NCBI RefSeq assembly: GCF_030272615.1
Contig: NC_081408.1
Coordinates: forward strand, 613,144,977-613,208,976
Direction: 5' to 3'
Origin: Cryptomeria japonica
Lineage: Eukaryota; Streptophyta; Pinopsida; Cupressales; Cupressaceae
DNA length: 64,000 nucleotides
How positions within the stretch are numbered: the stretch's first letter is position 1; each line of letters begins with the position of its first letter. The notes beneath the pieces were generated by a model. The model saw only the letters and a program-made list of their open reading frames with translations. It made no database searches and had not been told where the DNA came from. A program made the position numbers and the translations under genes. Below are positions 21,061 through 33,960 of this stretch, piece after piece.

Positions 21061-22755
21061 TTCTATTCATGGATCAAAATGTGACAAGTACCCTCGCAAC
21101 TATTGGAACATGCTCAACTACTGGGTCCTCTTGTATACATATTTGTTCATTTGTTCTTTTCCATCCATATAGTATTATTTTGTTCTTTATGACTTTAATT
21201 TTCAAATCCGAGACATATCAATTTGAATTCTTGTTATATCTATGTAAATTGCACATAACGAACTAGAACTAATGTTGACTTGTATCTTAAAATAGAAAGC
21301 TTGTATTCTTATGACCATAATCCTCTATGCCCCTTTCTCTATCATTCTAATAATTCCCCCATGTGATCAATTTAAAACTCTTATGGGTGGTTGCTTCTAG
21401 GTTTCCTTGAGATTTCCCTAACTTTCTTTATGGCCATGTTTTATTCTCATACATATCTCTATCATGTTCTATTTGTACCAAGTTTTGTACCAAAACTCAC
21501 TATTAGTCTTGACCCGTGGTCTGTTAATGTTATATTTCATCATTTTTAGTAGGAAAACCCATGCTCCCTATTGTCATGTGCATGAGTGAATCTTTGGGAT
21601 CTCACATTACTTGTCCCCACTAGTGAAGCCAGCCAAATTTAGTTAGTGTCCAAAAGTATTAAATGCATCAAAATCCCAAAGCAAGCTCACCTTTAAAGTT
21701 AGTGTCCAAAAGCCATATCAAATACAAATGTGCTAGAGATTTATGTCTCATATGTATCTCATGAGTAGGATCTATGCCAAATTTGGTTGTGCATTTGTGT
21801 ATGCTTAGTGATAGGTCCATGTGGCAGGATACCTAAGTCAAGATTTTTACGTGTTTGTTTTAGGGTGGAGGAAAAACTCAAATTTTCAAATGGCAATTAA
21901 TTTGTAATTGTTCACTTTGTTGGGGAAATATGAGACATTAATGTTTAAAGAAGATATGAGATATGAGTTCAAATTTTGGATTGATAAAGTTAAGATAGGA
22001 TCTTATTTGTTGTAGGGAGTTGTATTATATGGTTTGAAGTCATATCTTGGTGTTTATATAATTATTTTGTTATTTTTTGTGGTGGTGTTCATGATGAATC
22101 AAATTTAAGGTAATTATGAGTGATTTTGAGTTAAGGATTGAATTTTATTTGAAATATCTATAAGTGATTATGTTATGCATTTGTAGATGTTTTACTATAA
22201 TAGGTCTTGTGTGATTGATATGTCTACATAAAAATAGTGTATTGTTCATCTTTCAAAGAATTAATCATAGAGTAGAGTTGTTACAAATAAGTTAATAATT
22301 CAATCAAAGCTAGATTTGTTTTTTCAGAGCCATACAATTTATACAAGTTTCAAGCTCTCAATGATCTTACAACAACATCTATGGGGTATATATGAATTTT
22401 CACTTGACAAAAGAAGGTGGTTGTTAATTACTTGATCCATGCTAGAAATTTCTAATTATTCTTCATTTTTTAGTGTTCGTAGGGTGTCACACATTATATT
22501 AGGTTGCATTCTTTGTATATTTGTGCAATGTAATAGTTTGAGAAGGTATTTAACTATATAATTTTCCTCTTGATTTGAGTTTCACCTAAGGTTCAATACA
22601 TGTTTCATGGAACTTTTCCTTTTTCTCATATTACTTTTGTTGGTAAGGTGTTACATTGAACTATTGATGGATTCAAAAGCCTTTTGACATTGATCATGCC
22701 ACCAAAAGAGTACATCTTTCTTCAACGAATGTGTGAATGGAAGGATATAATTAGC
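21061..22755. other. Non-coding interval
   Basis: No gene or element is recognised. A short duplicated string (AGTTAGTGTCCAAAAG) occurs twice near 21643 and 21698. The stretch separates the 5' end of the LINE from a Gypsy fragment. Confidence 0.4.
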
Positions 22756-23660
22756 CTATTGAGATATGAATCTTTGAATTGCATGAATCTTTCCTTGCAA
22801 ACTATGAAGTTGAGAGATGTTCTTAGGTGGAGGCATGTTAACAATTGAATCAATCTTGTTTTCATGATGTGAGACAATAATTGCTAAAATCTTATTAGTA
22901 TATACGCCAAGGATGCACTTAAGGAGATTTAGTCTCTTCTTGTATAGATAAAGCCTTTCAAAGTCGAGATGAAGATTCCCGATGTGATTTTGACGATTTA
23001 TACACTTAGCCAAGATGTCATCAATGTATTCGTATAGGATATTATGAATGAAGTCATGAAATATCTGAGTCATTGCATGTTGGTAATTGCTCCTACATTC
23101 TTTAACCCAAATGGAATGATTATATAAGAGGAGGTACTCCAAGGTGTTTTGAAGGCTTTCTTATAGTGATCTTTTGAATTAATAAGGATCTCATTATAGC
23201 TTGAGAATCAATACATGAAAGATAATAAGGCATAGCTTGTAGCCAAGTCCACAATCATATCAATATTAGGCAATGCAGAATCATCCTATCATGAAAGTTT
23301 ATGCAAACACAAATATGGATATTAGGTTTACTGATAGTGATGATATTTGATATCCAAGATGTATAGCCAATGGGATAGAAAAAGGTAGATTTTAAGAGAT
23401 TTTCTATCTCATTCTTGACTAGTAATGCAACCTTGGGATTCATCTTGCAAATATTCCATTGATAGGCATGAAATCGAGAAATACAATGATATTATGAACC
23501 ATAATAGATTCATCAATATTGGACATATCCTCATAACACCAATCAAATATATCACAATAGGAATGTAAAAGTTCAGTATGTGTTTTAATTTCTTCTGAAC
23601 AAAGCCATTTTCCATTCTTAATTACCTTTTCCAAATAATTTGGATCCATAAAACATCATA
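22756..23660 (-). pseudogene. pol: Ty3/Gypsy reverse transcriptase fragment (Tat-like)
   Basis: In minus-strand order there is a segment with DIFDWCYEDMSNIDESI (23600-23520), then MNPKVALLVKNEIENLL and SKPNIHICVCINFHD (23443-23270, RT motifs 1-2). ECRSNYQHAMTQIF follows, then YEYIDDILAK with the catalytic YIDD box near 23028-23017, and MPPPKNISQLHSLQGKIH. The lead-in of the 'W-YEDM--ID-SI--H' kind is typical of Tat/Ogre-like Gypsy pol. Frames change between pieces and most of pol is absent. No LTRs are assigned. Confidence 0.85.
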
Positions 23661-24694
23661 AGTATCTCCCTTAATAAGAGTACTATGATCTTCAAGATGA
23701 GACTTAGACATTAGCTCACCATCATTAGCTAAAGGGATTTTCTCATTAAAATTAAAAAAAAACTCACAAAAGTATACATGTCTATTCAAGCAATATGAGA
23801 ATTGACATTTATGGTGATAAGGAGGTAGATGAAAGTAGAAACATAATAATTCTTCTAGAGATTCCTATAAAGAGAAGATATCTAGATGAACTTCATTAGA
23901 TTCTATCCTCCTTTCAATATAATCAAGGTGAACAAATATAAGTGGAAGAGATTCACAAGAAACCATGTGGACATTTAATCATGGTTTTTCTTTAGAAGTT
24001 CTGAGGTGGTATCTAGGCCTTGTATTAGAACCATGAAGATTAGGTTCTAATTAAACTTATTTATACCTTTACCATCACACCAACAACCTTTATTTGCATA
24101 TATTTTTTTAGAAACAATATCAAATCTTAGCCCATAATGTAATTGAAACTCCTAAAAAAGAGGATTACTATTAAGGGCATAGTCAATATTATATGTGTCA
24201 ACCTACTCTACATTATTATAATCTTCTTTTATAGCTAATGTTAATGAGATATTTGAAATGTTTAGGTGGATTTGATTGACCTTGTATTCTCCAATAAAAG
24301 ACTAGATAACTTGGAACGGGTGTAATTTGTGACACTCTAACTTTTATAACTTTCTTTTTTTCACTTTCGGCAAATTGGGTTTGCTATATCAAATTTTGAA
24401 TATACGAGTGAATGTTTTTCTTACTGACAAACCAACTTTATTGGATTTAGCACCATGATAATTATTTCTCTCTTTTTTTTCTTTAGGAAAGAGTTCATCA
24501 ATGTTGTTATGACCTCAAATTTCACTTTATCTTTATGAACTAACATATGACACTTCTTTGTGATGTATTTGTAGAAATTTTTATAAAGGAAAATTAAAAT
24601 AAAGACATGCAACTCTTCAAGAATATAATTAAATAAAACTTATCTTCTCGCTAAGGAAAGATCATACTTGATTTTCAATTAAGAACCATTCATT
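23661..24694 (-). other. Probable decayed continuation of the Gypsy element
   Basis: This stretch lies upstream of the RT fragment in its orientation, so linker or protease sequence would be expected, but no motif survives. No ORF above chance level is seen. Confidence 0.3.
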
Positions 24695-24868
24695 TAAATT
24701 ATTTTCATCACTGGAAATAAGAAGCATCCAAGCAAATGATTCTTCTAGATATAACCATCTTAATATTTCACCAATATTTATTTACTAAATGGGATCTATA
24801 TAGGAGTTTTAAAATGGATACAAAAAGATATTTATTTAAATGAAACATTGCTTTGGAATTTTTAAAGT
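24695..24868 (+). repeat. Dispersed repeat, copy B
   Basis: This is the partner of 2404-2575, in the same orientation, with clear similarity over about 170 bp ending near GAAACATTGCTTTGGAATTT. The two ends coincide well, which suggests a discrete repeat unit of this length or a conserved part of a larger element. Confidence 0.8.
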
Positions 24869-25799
24869 GTTGGTAGGCAAGGTTTCCTTCCAAATAAGTA
24901 TGTCTTTCTAGGTTTTAGGGTATAAAAATGGAGGTTTGATTTATTTTCCTTTGACTTTAAACCCTAAAGCATTTGTACAAAGTCTTTCTTTTACCTCACT
25001 ATATTTTTTCTATAAGTGGTTTCTAGTTGTCTAAGTCGTCACTTATGTCCTTTATAACATTGCCTTGATTGGCCCCAAGTGTTAGTATTTTCAGTTCGCT
25101 TTGGCCTTCACCCTACTATTACTAGCAATTGCAGGAGTAGTGCTTGCAATGGTTCGCCGATAGGTGAGCCAGTTTCTGGGGGATGACTTTTGAGAGTGAA
25201 ATGAAAGAAGAACACTTATGATGTTGCAACAAAATGTAGAAGCAGGCAAAACATCATACATTATATGGAGCAAAACTGAATTGCGTACATAATTTTGAAA
25301 AATTATTATAGGTGATGGTTTAGGATTCAATGTATTAATCTATTATAAGAAGATGTCAAATATATCTTGAAACTGTTATTAAGAGTGAACCATCTGATGG
25401 GTAATCCTTAACAAGAAAGTATTTAAGAAACCTTTAAAGGCCTTTAGACACTGAATGAGTTGTGAAGAATGAATCCTGCAGGGGGGTAGCAAGCAAACAG
25501 AGTGAGTAAGAGTGTGCAATAAATTGTACAAAAAATTTGTAGATGATAGTTTGAGAAAGAATGAATATTTTAACTTGTAGAGAAGAGGCTTAGTTTAATC
25601 TTGCCTACCTTGGGTAAAATGACTCTATTTTGTAGAGGAAATGATTCTGGAATCAGAGAACGAAAGTGATGTATGACCGATTAATGAAATTCTTGAAATC
25701 AAAGGTAAGAACATAACTTAGAAATTCTGATAAACGCTAAAAGTTTTATAGTTGTGTGGAAGAGATAATCGAAAATGAGAAGTAAATAAACTTTAATGT

Positions 25800-25905
25800 A
25801 ATGTTACCTGCATGGGTTTTATATTTGCACTGTATATATGAAGCAGTTCCAATCTGTTTGTTTAGCTCCACTCCATAATAGCAAAGAGACTAGCTTGAAC
25901 AACAT
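25800..25905 (-). repeat. Exon-like repeat unit A
   Basis: On the minus strand a core with GGAGCTAAACAAACAGATTG is followed by TTCATATATACAGTGCAA and ends GCAG|GTAACA, a donor-like junction. The core matches units B and C. The flanking sequence towards 26040 also resembles the flank of unit C. Confidence 0.55.
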
Positions 25906-27104
25906 CGACAAGACATTCTATAAGCCTATACAGAACATGGTTGGATGTGAATTAAATAGTAAGGAATATGCATGCACTATTTACAGAGATTATAGTAATT
26001 GACACAAGATCTGTAGAACGTAAAAAGTTATGTAGCTAATTTTGCTCCGGCAATATTCAGTTATCCAACTGCAGGAAAATGCAATGTTGAACTTTTTTTA
26101 TTAAACCAAAAGAGTTGGTGCTGCATTGCAAAGGGTGGCATTAGAATAAAATAGTTTGATAAGTTGCAAAAAGAATTAGAATGAAGAGGATAGAAGTAAA
26201 TAAAACTGGTCACTTTTTAAATGGAAGCAAAAGAGAGTATAAGTACCTTTTTTTTTGTGTTGAGAGTTATTTGTGTGAGATAGCGGACATAAATAATGAG
26301 ATTTTGTAAATGTATGAGTCTTAGATATGGGCAATTTTTAAAAAGTGAGTGCAAGTTAGAAATGAGTATGTAAAATTGTGAAGTGGAAAATCAAATGGTG
26401 TTAAAACAAATGCAAAGAACAGTAAAGAGTGGAGAGGGAGTTAAACATACCTGGTACAGTTAGATCGTTGTTTTATAAGGTTATCTTAGTAGTATGAGCA
26501 TACCAGAGAAGGCAATAGCAAACAACGGAAGATGTATTCAATGACAAGCAAGCTTGATGTGAAAGAGGCATGCAATGTTAGTGTTAATTTATGTAAAAAT
26601 GTTTCTAAAAAAAATGGAAATAAAATTTAGGATGAGTTTTTCTTAGAAGAGCTGGCATCAAAATGGTAATTAATAATTTGTAATGACAACTATTAAGTTT
26701 TGATCTGTGGAAGGTGAAAGAACAATTCTTTGAATTTGATTTGAGAGTTCAAGAGAGAAACTTTGAAACTTTTTAAATACCTAAGCATGTCTTGGTAATA
26801 GTGTAAAGGAAGATAACAAAGAAGGTGGGAGCTATTATAAAGTGGTTTGTTCAATGAAACATACGTGTTGAAGAAAATGAATAAAACAAAGAGAAAAGTA
26901 ATGAAAAATGATGTAAATAAAACAAGAAAGAGTAAAAAATGAGTAGTCTCTACCTTTTTAGTGTTTGTATGTTGTTCAAAATTCAAGTGCTGCATTAGTG
27001 TATATAGCATTGGAGAAAAGAGCCACGTGATCCTATAACAATGCTTAGGTAGTGAACATATAAACAAATATAGGAAGATTAGTGATGGTATAGGTTTCAA
27101 TGTC

Positions 27105-27190
27105 ATTACCTACTGGTTTTTGAGTTGCATTGTATAGGTGAATGAGCTTCAATTTGTCTGTTTAGCTTGTCTCCCTAATAAAAAGCAAAC
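27105..27190 (-). repeat. Exon-like repeat unit B
   Basis: On the minus strand TTTATTAG|GGAGACAAGC starts the core and AGTAG|GTAATG ends it, so it is bounded by acceptor- and donor-like dinucleotides. The core matches units A and C over about 80 bp. Confidence 0.55.
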
Positions 27191-27559
27191 CAGTTAGAGA
27201 TCATTGGTGAGACATTGTCGAGAGTGGAATCGGGGGATGAATTGTGAGAGGGGAGTGAGTGAAAGAGTAGCAAACACATGAAATGTTGAAAGGGTATTTA
27301 GAAGTAGAAAAGACATCAAATAATATAGCCTGTGAAAGTGAAGCGACAACATAAATGCATCGAAGACAAGTTTAATGTTGTAAAAGAGTAGAAAATTAGC
27401 GATGTAGAAATGCTACATTATCAGAACAACATTGATTGTAAATAAAGAGTGTAGTTTATGAAATTGAGGAGGTAAAAGTGAGCTTGAATCGGTAACAATG
27501 CTTAGGTAGTGAACATACAAACAAATAGAAGAAGAGTAGTGATGATATAGGTTTGAATT

Positions 27560-27650
27560 TGATTACCTGTTGTGCTTTTTAGTTGCATTGTGTATATGAA
27601 GGAGCTGTAATCTGTTGTTGTAGCTCCTGTCCCTAATAGTAGATATACGA
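27560..27650 (-). repeat. Exon-like repeat unit C
   Basis: On the minus strand CTATTAG|GGACAGGAGC opens the core and CAACAG|GTAATC closes it. Sequence beyond the donor side matches unit B for a further 80 bp, including AACAATGCTTAGG on the plus strand. Confidence 0.55.
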
Positions 27651-28329
27651 GGTTAAAGATCCTCGGTGGTATATTCTACAAGGTTATAGAGAAATTTGTT
27701 TGATCCAAATAAAACAGGAAGGAATGTACTCACATTATTTGTAGAGATTAAAATAGTTGATACAACATCTCCATAACAAAAAAAGTTCAAAATTGTACGT
27801 ACCTAATTATGCTCCAATGAAATGGAGTGGCAGAGGAGGAGAATAATGTTGTAACTCAGTAACCCAGTGCATGAAAATGTAATCATGGGCACTTTGTATT
27901 AAATTATTTCTTACTGGCGAAAACAAGAGTAAACTAAAATTCGTTAAACCAGAATGGACAGCCTGATAGAAATAGATAGCTATACCTTTTTTAGGGACGT
28001 AAGAGGGAAAGTGGGTGGTGGAATCGTTAAATGTGAAATGAGAATGCAAAGAGAAGGTAGCAAACAAAATTGTTGGAATACTTGATGACGCAAGGTAAAG
28101 CTTGAACGTTGTTGTGTGTAGAAAGTGCAAGTGGAGGCAGAAAAGCCTTTAATGGGGGTGTATGTATGAACAAAAAGGAGTGGAACAATACGTAAAATGG
28201 CCCCTGCAAGAAAAGAAGTGACGTTATTTATCAAATGCATAGTAAAAATGAAGAGAGTGCAGAAATTTAAAAGCTAAAGGGTGGAGTGCAAGTGAAAGTG
28301 TGGATTGGCATACCTGATGTTGTTGCTGA

Positions 28330-29910
28330 TTAGAATGGATGATCGGGGAGCGATGAAGAAATCTGATTGGACAGAGTGGCCAATCTGTTTTCTTCTTTCT
28401 TCCTGATAGTAGTATAAGCATTGCTTTGTAATTTTGAGTACCTTTCAAAAGTGAAAGGTGGGTCTATTCTTAGATCTTGGAGTGATTTTACTCGTGAGAT
28501 TGTAGTGAAGGTGAGCCCCTATTTTTCAGTCTTTCCAATATCTATTGTTGCTTTGTCCAAAGTGAGGCATTGGGATTTGTGAATAGTTAGAGCCCAAGAC
28601 ATTGCAAGGGGGAGTTGAGTGCGGCTACCTCGAGTAATAGGAGCAATAGGCACAAATTTAGGATTTGCATTGTCCCAATGAGGTCCAGTATAATTTTTGA
28701 ACTCAACAACTACGTACTTTGGCAAGTCAGGAGGTTTAGAATTTGTATTATAGACAATGGATTTGATTTGTCCTAATGAGCCATTGACCAAGCCAGCTTG
28801 TATCCATAGATTAGAAATTAACATTACTTGTTCATTGAGGGAGAGGAGTATTTTTGAAGGGAGCTTTTCATCATTATCATATGCAATGTTAGTTTGCCTT
28901 GGAACTTGGGCAAGACATCATGCAACAGGCAAGTACAATTATTTTAACATTTTAGTATTGTGGTGTTTGGCTGATGCATTTGTTGCAAATAAATGAATTG
29001 AACAGTCAAAGTGTTTTTTATCATCAACAACTAGTTTAGTGGAGGATCGAGACATAAGAGCTTCCTAACCTATTTGGAGTGCATTGGCATTTCTAATTTT
29101 TTGCAATATTGCACGAAATTGTTGTTGGATATTTGAGGTACCTTGTTGTACGAAACTTGTATCTAAGGTAACCATAGTTTGGAAAGAGTGCCATAATGCT
29201 AGGGCTGTAGAATGCGATGCATACAAAGGCTTGTCCATGACAGGAGGTAGTTGGCCAAGGTCACCTACAAGGATTAGTGAGATACCTCCAAAGGCTTCGT
29301 GCTGTTGGCGAGGGAATGCTTGATGCAATCTGCTGTCAATTTTTAAAAGCAATTTAGGACCCAAAAATCTCATCTCATCAATTAGAATATATTGTAATTG
29401 TTTGTATTGTTCTTGGAATAACATTAAAGATTGGCCTATCAAAGGCTGCATATCTCTAAGAGGGATGCACAGGGCAGCATGGATTGTTGTTGCTTGGATA
29501 TTATATGCAGATACGTCGGTCGGGGCAAGTACAAGCAAAGGATTGTGCTCTAGATTAGTGGAAAGGTTAAGTTCTTTTCTAATGCATTGTATCAAATATG
29601 ATTTGCCAGTGCCTGTAGTCCCTTGTATAATCATACGAAGAGGTGGGATGGTTTGATGAGATGCGTAATGGGCAAGAATAAGGTTAAGTGCAAGTTTTTG
29701 TTTTGCTGCCAAAGGGAATGCATCAACGACAGAAGAAGGTGGTTGGAGAAGAGTAGGTTGGCAATTTATTTTATTTGTGGAAATGAAGTGAACAACAGTA
29801 AGATGAAGTGGATCATTGGGATGAGGTTCAATCCAATCAAAGTTAATATCGTAATCGCGTTTGCCCAACATTTGGAGATCATTGATGGTGATCTTGTTAG
29901 AAGTGCCCAT
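28330..29910 (-). pseudogene. Helitron helicase domain (Pif1-like)
   Basis: The main ORF 29910-29065 has Walker A in IIQGTTGTGKSYL and Walker B as ILIDEMRFL. VGDLGQLPPV (motif III) follows. After a stop at 29065 the frame resumes with LSLNEQVMLISNLW and LAMSWALTIHKSQCLTLDKA (motifs V/VI; the usual G of KSQG is C here). It ends near 28330 with FTFERYSKLQSN. Pif1-like helicases of this type unwind DNA during rolling-circle transposition. Stops at about 29065, 28960, 28930 and 28515 break the frame, and the core ATPase motifs are intact. Confidence 0.92.
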
Positions 29911-30095
29911 TTGTGAAAGGTACTCCCATTCATACTCGTCTTCAGTGTGTGAATGTAAGAAATCATTAGTATCAGAGTCTTCATCATTTTCTATTGTGCA
30001 TTCTTGTTATATTCCATAAATATGCCAACATGAGTAACCATCCATGTACAATAGCTTCCAATTTGCAATGATTTGGTCTATCGATGCACCTATAT

Positions 30096-30452
30096 CTATA
30101 GGAATATGATGAAAGGGTTTGTACAAGAGCAACTCACTCCAACAATAGGCTTCAAAGTTGTCATCATCCTCATTTGGAGAGCTTTTAAATTGTGGGTAAA
30201 CATTGACAATTGCTTGTTTTTGCAGTTTTTGCCATTTATGCTTTTTACGTTGGCTATTGTATGAAATTTTTTTGCTGATTGTATTAGTGAGACTTTTTCC
30301 AATTCAATAGGCCTTTCCATATAAGCAGAAATATAAGATTTGCAGAGTTCAACATTGTCATTTTGATTAGTAATACGGTGGAGGACCTTCCTGCTAACAT
30401 TAAGGGAGACAAAATGATGGCTACAACTGATCAATGGTAGCTTTTGCAACAT
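30096..30452 (-). pseudogene. Helitron Rep-helicase linker region
   Basis: The 118 codons contain CSHHFVSLNVSRKVLHRI and a segment with SYISAYMERPIELEKVSLIQ, a conserved portion between the Rep nuclease and the helicase in Helitron proteins. It is in frame with the Rep piece at 30689-30462 but separated by a stop near 30460. Downstream (30095-29910) the frame is disturbed. Confidence 0.75.
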
Positions 30453-30461
30453 ATGGCAAGT

Positions 30462-31390
30462 TTATTGTGCGCTGATGTCTCGATCAACAACTATCCCCAT
30501 CATGAATTTTTGGTATGCTAGCAAGATGGTATCTTGAGTATTAGTTGTAGCAACTATTTTCTTTAGCATGTCAACATAGCCTTCTGATTTCTGTTCTGTT
30601 TTTGAAGCATATTTGGAGATATATTGTAGAACAACCATTTTGGAACAAACAAGCTGGAAATCAACATTTGCATGCCATATTGACAACATAAGTGGGTTGA
30701 GAAATATTTAAACAACTGTCATTTCTTGCTGGTTGATAACATGGCTTGCGGTTAGCATCAATAATTAGTGTTGAAAAATCTTGCTCGGGCCAAGGAGCTT
30801 TGTATCAACAATGGAGGGTTGGGCCTTTTTTTTTAAGCAAGTATGAGTAGAGCATTTTGTATGCCATTGAACAACATTGACGAGTTCTTCATAATCAGAG
30901 AAAGGGTTAGTAGATAGAATTTGGTTTGTATCAGCCATGCATGGATCAAACAGTGAAGTAGTGTGTAGTCTATTCTCTCGGGCAAGTTGGTTGCGTGGAT
31001 TCCATGCTGTAACATACCTATCAAAAAAGGACTTAGCTGATTGCACATCATCATTGTTAGACCAGTCTATATCATCCATATTAGGTGCATTCGGCAACCA
31101 CAAAAAGCCATGTATATGTGCAGAGCCACATGTTGCCATTCATACCTATACCAATGGTCTTTCAATTTGAAAACTTTGTCAATAATCTCCTCACAGAATA
31201 TTGTGAATCTAAAATGTAAGAACAACACTGTAACATGTGGATTGTGGACAATGTTTTCTATAAAAGTTTTCTTTGTTAACTGATGTTCTGAAGAGGAGTT
31301 GGCTGGAAACAATTTATGTAGTTCTGGCCATTTTGTATCAGTTGCACTCAATGTGAAGAACAATGTAGGTTCTCCCAATTGGTGTACCAT
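30462..31390 (-). pseudogene. Helitron Rep nuclease domain (HUH, two tyrosines)
   Basis: The first piece (31390-31140) has GEPTLFFTLSATDTKWPEL and ends HWYRYEWQ. After a frameshift the second (31139-30765) begins with GSAHIHGFLWLP, whose H-x-H is the metal-binding HUH motif (codons near 31118 and 31110). The third (30689-30462) has VLQYISKYASKTE. The two tyrosines (codons near 30623 and 30611) are the expected strand-transfer pair. Rep nicks and joins single DNA strands in Helitron transposition. Catalytic residues appear intact, but the reading frame is not. Confidence 0.9.
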
Positions 31391-31567
31391 TGTAGTGAGG
31401 TCCCTGCGTGATCTATTCCAATAAGCTCTAGTGCCTCATAATGAAGCTACAAAATGCATTAATTGGTTTGGCAATTGATCGGAAGGTGTAGCCTATAACT
31501 GTTCACATAAAGCTGGCAACATAGTTGGGAAGGAGTCTTCTAAGTTGGTGCGTAGGAAAACTGAAGC

Positions 31568-32107
31568 TTATTGTTGGGAACAATGTCTCATTATTAGATT
31601 ATAAAGATAATATCTGAACCTAACATGCTGTCCAAATCTTTGGTCGTGATATCTTATCAAGTGCAAATCATATTCATGCAAATGAACATGTTTTGTCCTT
31701 GGTTGCAGGGGTAGTGCAGATCCATTTGGGAATAATGTTGGGAAAGCCATAGTGAACAAGCCTTCAGTGTTGTATTCATTAATGGGTGAGCAACTTATTT
31801 CAGGCCAAGCATCAACATTTTGATCATCCTTATCTAGGTGCAATATATTTTTAATGGCATCTAGTTCAATGGTTGAACATGGAAACTTTGGAATGAATGA
31901 TGATGTGGTCTGCAATTCAACTTCATCAGCATTATAGAGTGGGTCTTGTGTTGGTGAAGGAGGCTGAGGATCAATGCAATTTGGGAGGGTATGCAAAAAA
32001 TCAGATATATCAGTAGTTGTCAGTGGCAATAATTCAGTAGCTGCAACATCAATGATAACATCACTGTAGTAATGGTCATGTTGAATTTTGTAATTCAATG
32101 CGTCCAT
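31568..32107 (-). pseudogene. Helitron protein, Helitron_like_N upstream part
   Basis: The 179 codons include YNTEGLFTMAFPTLFPNG and a segment with YHDQRFGQHVRFRYYLYN, which match the start of the Helitron_like_N domain (the 'FPTLFP-G' and 'D-RF--H--FRY---N' pattern). Two stops between 31567 and 31391 separate it from the Rep piece. Confidence 0.88.
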
Positions 32108-32161
32108 AACATTGAACCTATTTACATAACAATCGTATTTTTTCCCTTCGAGATTTGTCCT

Positions 32162-32953
32162 TCAAATAATCACAATCTCCAAATGTTGTAATTTGCATGG
32201 CAAAGTAGTTGCTATTTCTGAAATGTCTCGTGGGAAATTAATGGTGTGTCCTATATATTTGTATTGATCACCCCTGGCATGGCTAACTTGCAAAACAGGA
32301 GCTATCCTTGCTGTAAGCATTTCTTCAACCTGTGAAAGCCGTTTTAAAATGATGGGTTGTTCACTAGGATCCACATTGTTTGCAATAGAGAATCGGTGAA
32401 CACCCTTTTCGTTATAACATCTTGAGCAAATGACCTCAGGTTGAGTTAATTTGACATGCATACCAACATACTTTTCTTTGTAGATTGTGCATATGTGTAG
32501 ATGCGACAAGCTATCTATTCTTGTTCGGAAAGAAGCCAATGCATGTGTAAACTCAGAAGATTTGAAACGGTCTGAGATTGGTGTTGCTGTAGCAATAAAA
32601 GTTGTATTTGTCTACTGATCAATTGGCAAAGGTTGGTTGCAGGGTTCTTCATATTGTGCGACTGACTGGACGAGCACTGTTGAATGTGGCTGGAGCATAT
32701 CTGAAGGGTGGGTTGTATATGAGATTGACAATATCTGAGGTATGGGAATACCTATAGAGTGGGTTGCAACCAGATTTGGCAATGGCTGCAAAGTATTGGA
32801 ATCCATGTTTTGATTAAGCCGTTTGTATCGCCGCTTTATAGAAATTTCTTCTCTATGTTTTGCATAGTAAAGCCTATTTTTTTCTCTCTTTCTTTCTTTT
32901 TTCAAATTAGATATTTGTGTAGTAGGCTCTTCGGAGATCTGATAGAAATACAA
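32162..32953 (-). pseudogene. Helitron protein N-terminal region
   Basis: The likely start is near 32953. The first 110 codons are basic (KKERKREKNRLYYAKHREEI), giving a nuclear-targeting or DNA-binding type leader. After one stop (near 32612) the frame continues with a cysteine-containing block, KLTQPEVICSRCYNEKGVHR, and YIGHTINFPRDISEIATTLP. These are features of the N-terminal domain found in many Helitron and related proteins (DUF6570 type). A stop at 32160 separates it from the next part. Confidence 0.82.
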
Positions 32954-33048
32954 GAATGGTGGTGAGTTAGAGTGAGAAGCAATAAAGGGGGAAAAACAGG
33001 TGGAGGGCTATTGAATGTGCGACATGTTTGGGTGGAAGCTTATTTTTG

Positions 33049-33542
33049 ACCCCAATTCCCTTCCAATGGTTCTCCACCCTCCTCCGCCGATTGAAGATGG
33101 AGGGAATTCAATTTTATGGATGGCCTAATGAGAAGGGGCGCACCTTGGCAAAGTGCGGTTGTGGAAGGGTGTATACGGGTGTGGTTGCATACTTATATGT
33201 ATAGGAATGGTATAAAAGGGTACATAGAAATGGTGCAGTGCATTCATGCAAGGGCACATATAAATGTGGTTGTTTAGATAAATGCAAGGATATATGGATA
33301 TACTTATTTATGTATCTAGATATATATGTAATTCAAAATAGTATACAGTTACATGTGTGCATATGTAAATACATAGATAGAGGACCATATATATGTATAT
33401 GCACATGCACACATGCACACATGCATATGTACCTACCTATATATATATATATATATATATATATAGGTAAATGGCCACATATATGTAGTTTAGAACAATA
33501 TATCTTTACACGTGCATATGCAGATAGATAAATATGGTAACG

Positions 33543-33630
<88 letters not shown>

Positions 33631-33740
33631 TATGTGGGTGTGTGTGTATGTGTGTGTGTGTGTGTGTGTGGGTATGCAAAGAGATAGATGTATATGTACA
33701 AAGATTTATTTCAAAAAGGCAGCATATATATAGTTTAGAA
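33049..33740. repeat. Partial copy of the 631-bp module with microsatellites
   Basis: It starts with CCCCAATTCCCTTCCAATGG, a block that recurs at 35559 and 36189. From about 33300 it contains the same AGATATATATGTA-type sequence as those modules. It includes (TA)n at 33439-33465 and 33556-33629 and (TG)n at about 33631-33670. ORFs across the (TA)n runs are low-complexity artefacts. Confidence 0.75.
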
Positions 33741-33960
33741 TATCAATCTCATGCCATTCGATGGGCAGGTTATGAGAAAAACCATTATAAAGGAACAAAA
33801 TTACTTTAGCAAAGGATGTTTCACAATACATACAACAGAGCTATCATTATGGACAAAAGACAATTAAATTAATGTCTCTGTGAAGAGCGGAGTGGGGAGA
33901 TTTAAAAAAAATTGAAAGAATTACATAATGGATGGAAAGCAACATATAGACTAACAAATG

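Larger units (their letters stand above)
24869..28299 (-). other. Diverged tandem repeats downstream of the Helitron helicase
   Basis: No long ORF occurs on either strand. The stretch contains at least three related units (around 25800-26050, 27030-27190 and 27490-27780) that share strings such as AACAATGCTTAGGTAGTGAA and an exon-like core described in the separate entries. Two units lie 457 bp apart and the third about 1.75 kb away. The region may belong to the 3' part of the Helitron or be a captured sequence. Confidence 0.45.

Noticed and set aside
29084-29916. Plus-strand ORFs with Cys/Trp-rich peptides
   Set aside because: They lie antisense to the helicase domain, which has clear Walker motifs on the minus strand.
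33333-33733. ORFs on both strands rich in Tyr-Ile or His-Thr repeats
   Set aside because: They are translations of (TA)n, (TG)n and (CATATA)n microsatellites, as are those near 36343-36677 and 40290-40649.
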